Below are positions 61,917-64,000 of a stretch of 64,000 nt of DNA, piece after piece (position 1 is the first letter of the stretch; every line of letters begins with the position of its first letter). The notes under the pieces were generated by a model. It was not told the DNA's origin. It ran no database searches and saw only the letters and a program-made list of their open reading frames with translations. The position numbers and the translations under genes are program-made. The DNA comes from an uncultured Helicobacter sp. (GTDB lineage: Bacteria > Campylobacterota > Campylobacteria > Campylobacterales > Helicobacteraceae): NCBI GenBank assembly GCA_944326445.1, contig CALVDZ010000007.1:11165-75164 (forward strand), written 5' to 3'.

Positions 61917-62110
61917 CAAGTTTTTGCTTTAGCAAAAACTTGTTACCGCTCGTGGGGAGTAAATCCCCACTCGCTCCGCTGCGCGAGCATACACGGCATT
62001 TTCTAGCAAGCTTATAGAATCTCTTAGTGCCGCCGCGTCAGGAACGCCGCTTGGGCAAACGCCTTTTCTATAAACCAAGCTAGGGCAAAGCCCCTCACCG
62101 CTGTGGCTTA
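61917..62110 (+). repeat. Structured intergenic repeat R, copy R1
   Basis: This fills most of the gap between hisH and the transporter gene (61910-62211), which has no gene. Hairpin 1 is CAAGTTTTTGCT/AGCAAAAACTTG (61917-61942). Hairpin 2 is GTGGGGA-gtaaa-TCCCCAC (61952-61970). Then comes CTCGCTCCGCTGCGCGAGCA and, after about 35 variable bases, CGTCAGGAACGCCGCTTGGG and TCTATAAACCAAGCTAGGG. Compared with the inverted copy at 49618-49805, hairpins 1 and 2 differ on both sides in a way that keeps pairing. Hairpin 1 could also end hisH transcription. Confidence 0.75.
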
Positions 62111-62211
62111 TGCAAGCATATCGCCTAAGTCTAGTTATTTAGATTGTTTAGATTCCATAATGCCGCTAATTATTGTAGAATCCATAAATCCAATCCAAAG
62201 AAAGAGTGCCT

Positions 62212-63639
62212 ATGCCATTAAAAACAAAAGCGCGCTTGTTTAGAAGCACAATGCGCAAAAAACTGCAAACAAAAACCAAAGATGAAGTGCTAGTGGGCTT
62301 GATCGTCGCTGCGAGTGTGTCCGCGCTCGTGTGGAGTTTGAGCATTTTTTACTACGATGCGAGCTTTCAGGTAAGCGCGTTTTTAGGGATACTCGCCTTT
62401 CTCATCGTGCTTTGGACAAATGGCGCGCTGCCTTTGGGAATGGTTTCACTCCTACCTATCGTGCTTTTCCCCGCCTTTGGGATCTTAGATGTCAAATCCG
62501 CCACGAGTAACTACGCCAACCCCATCATTTTCCTCTTCCTTGGGGGCTTTATGCTCGCCACTGCGGTAGAAAAAATCGGGCTGCACAAAATCATCGCTAA
62601 AGTCCTTCTATCGCGCTTCCCCAAAACCCCAAAAGGCATTATTACCGCCTTTGGCGCGGCGAGTGTCGCGCTAGGGAGTGCGCTCTCAAACTCCACGGTG
62701 GCTCTGCTGCTCGTGCCTATCGCCCTCTCTATCACGCAAGATTGTGTGCTAAAGACGCGCTTTTTGCTCGCCGTGGCATTTGGCGCGAGCATCAGTGGGA
62801 TCACTACGCCCATAGGCACCCCGCCAAACCTCATCTTTTTAGGATTCCTAGAGACTACGGGGCTTGGGAGCATTAGCTTTGTGGGCTGGATGATGCTTAT
62901 GCTGCCCTTAAGCCTCAGTATGCTCTATGCAATGATTGCTATCCTCTCCTATGGGCTAGATAATAGCGAGGAGATTCCCATCAGCTCCTTTGAATCCATC
63001 ACGATGAGCTTTGCGCACAAAAAGCTCCTAGGCTATATCGCCGCGCTGCTTGTGCTACTACTGCTAAACTCGCCCATTAAGCCCATTTATCCCGGGCTTG
63101 GGCTAAATGAAAACATTATCCTGCTAAGCTTTGGGCTTATGATGTTTATCCCCAAAGTGGGCTTTCTCACTTGGGAGGATTCTCGCTCCATTCCTTATGA
63201 GATTATCTTTCTCTTTGGGGCGGGGTTTTGCGTGGCGATGGCGATTTCTAAGATCGAGCTAGGCGAGGCGTTTGCCCCCGTGTTTAGCTACTTTAGCACC
63301 CTGCCACTGCTGCTCTTTGTGCTCTGTGTGTGCGTGTTTGTGCTTTTTCTCACGATGTTTGTGAGCTCCACGGCACTAAGCGCGATTTTGCTCTCCGTGC
63401 TTTACACCTCGACGAAGGAATTTTTAGAGCCAAGCTATCAGAGCCTTATTATGCTTATCGCCACGATTTGCATTGGCTTTTCCTTCCTGCTGCCCTTTTC
63501 CACACCGCCTAATGCCATCGTCGCAAACAAGGGCAATATCAGCACTAAGGAGATGTTTAAATTTGGCGCGGTGCTGAGTGTGTGTGGGATTGTGCTCACT
63601 ACGATTTTTGGGCTTGTGTATTGGCAGTGGTTTTTGTGA
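62212..63639 (+). CDS. DASS-family anion:sodium symporter
   Basis: A 475-residue inner-membrane protein of the divalent anion:sodium symporter family (SLC13/CitT/SdcS). The two SNT-type motifs are SNSTVALLLVPIA in the first half and SSTALSAILL in the second. The paired proline loops are GTPPNLIF and STPPNAIV. About 11-12 membrane helices can be drawn. Likely substrates are dicarboxylates such as succinate or malate, or sulfate; H. pylori has a similar gene. ATG 62212 is preferred to GTG 62206; AAAGAAAGAG lies upstream. Confidence 0.9.
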   Translation: MPLKTKARLFRSTMRKKLQTKTKDEVLVGLIVAASVSALVWSLSIFYYDASFQVSAFLGILAFLIVLWTNGALPLGMVSLLPIVLFPAFGILDVKSATSNYANPIIFLFLGGFMLATAVEKIGLHKIIAKVLLSRFPKTPKGIITAFGAASVALGSALSNSTVALLLVPIALSITQDCVLKTRFLLAVAFGASISGITTPIGTPPNLIFLGFLETTGLGSISFVGWMMLMLPLSLSMLYAMIAILSYGLDNSEEIPISSFESITMSFAHKKLLGYIAALLVLLLLNSPIKPIYPGLGLNENIILLSFGLMMFIPKVGFLTWEDSRSIPYEIIFLFGAGFCVAMAISKIELGEAFAPVFSYFSTLPLLLFVLCVCVFVLFLTMFVSSTALSAILLSVLYTSTKEFLEPSYQSLIMLIATICIGFSFLLPFSTPPNAIVANKGNISTKEMFKFGAVLSVCGIVLTTIFGLVYWQWFL

Positions 63640-63670
63640 TTCCAGATTCTGTGTTTAAGGCATTCATCTT

Positions 63671-64000
63671 TTGGCGATAAATCGTTGATTCTGCGTGAGG
63701 CGCTTGGTCACATACGCCTAAGTATGCTCCCGGCGCGCCTCACTTGAAAACAACGATTTCTCATCCAAAATCCTAGAATGCCCGGGCAAGCCAAGCGCGG
63801 AGATTCAAGAAAATACAGAATCTCGTGCAGATTTAGAATCTAAGGAAAGATTAGATTCTAATTTTGATAATTTAGATTCAGAATCTAAACAACTCACAGA
63901 ATCCACAACGCTAAAAAATTTTAGCGAGGCTTTGCCAAATAAGATAAATAGTGCGTGCGCAAGCACGAGCCGAGCAGAATCTAAGGATTTAGATTCTGCC
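63671..64000 (+). repeat. Composite palindromic repeat element, copy E3 (cut by window end)
   Basis: This gap after the transporter gene has no gene. It starts with hairpin H: outer stem AAATCGTTG/CAACGATTT (63679-63759), inner stem GTGAGGCGC/GCGCCTCAC (63695-63743), apex CATAC-GCCTAA-GTATG (63711-63726). Then follows GAATGCCCGGGCAAGCCAAGCGCGG and an AGAATCT-rich tract T ending in GAGGCTTTGCCAAATA. This is the same order as in E2. Module B would be expected just beyond the window. Confidence 0.8.

Overview
This window is a stretch of a Helicobacter chromosome, most likely from the enterohepatic group. The genus call rests on close matches to remembered H. pylori proteins (FlaB, ArsR, TsaA/AhpC) and on conserved gene order: maf-flaB-topA; dnaX-tsaE-lptB-rpoN; and an unnamed gene, cmoB and a thioesterase in a row. 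The placement within the genus is inference. The word AGATTCT/AGAATCT is strikingly common inside and between genes. Most genes are ordinary housekeeping genes packed into short operons with ATGA or TAATG overlaps.

Layout. 1-10.4 kb: a partial Kef-type antiporter, trmN6-like, ribD, rimP, rbfA, gltX, aroC and rnc on the minus strand, then a Mur-ligase-like gene, cmoB and a hotdog thioesterase on the plus strand. 10.4-17.7 kb: a first metal-chelate uptake locus (ATPase, permease, binding protein, TonB-dependent receptor), whose receptor gene sits between two copies of a composite palindromic repeat of about 0.9 kb. 17.7-26.9 kb: a TorA-like molybdoenzyme with its cytochrome, flgG, a TRIC-family membrane protein, dnaX, tsaE, lptB and rpoN. 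27-31.2 kb: an accessory island with a TupA-like ATP-grasp glycosyltransferase gene carrying a G10 tract, two promoterless inverted C-terminal cassettes sharing a 141-215 bp repeat with it, an Abi-like gene, small membrane-protein genes and decayed duplicates. 31.2-41.3 kb: trpB, a second TonB/ABC uptake locus with an unrecognised internally duplicated protein, ahpC/tsaA, an arsR-like regulator and tRNA-Met. 41.3-49.5 kb: a Czc/Czn-type heavy-metal efflux operon, rppH and hemW. 49.5-64 kb: yejA, nadD, rsfS, maf, flaB, topA, yejB, yejE, a thioredoxin-like gene, hisH and a DASS anion transporter, with structured intergenic repeats at 49.5 and 61.9 kb and the start of a third composite repeat at the right end.

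How the genes work together. Sigma-54 (rpoN) is encoded here, and nearly identical GG-N10-GC promoters lie upstream of flgG and flaB. The two TonB/ABC loci are complete outer-to-inner-membrane import routes for metal chelates. The Czc genes export divalent metals. YejABE imports peptides, although its ATPase is not in the window.

The most unusual features are: (1) the apparent invertible or recombining C-terminal cassette system of the TupA-like glycosyltransferase, which also has a phase-variable G tract; (2) the composite palindromic repeat, which carries a structured module ending in a Rho-independent-type terminator and hairpins whose stems vary while pairing is kept; and (3) a second intergenic repeat family with covarying hairpins. 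All comparisons were made by eye within this window. No database search was run.
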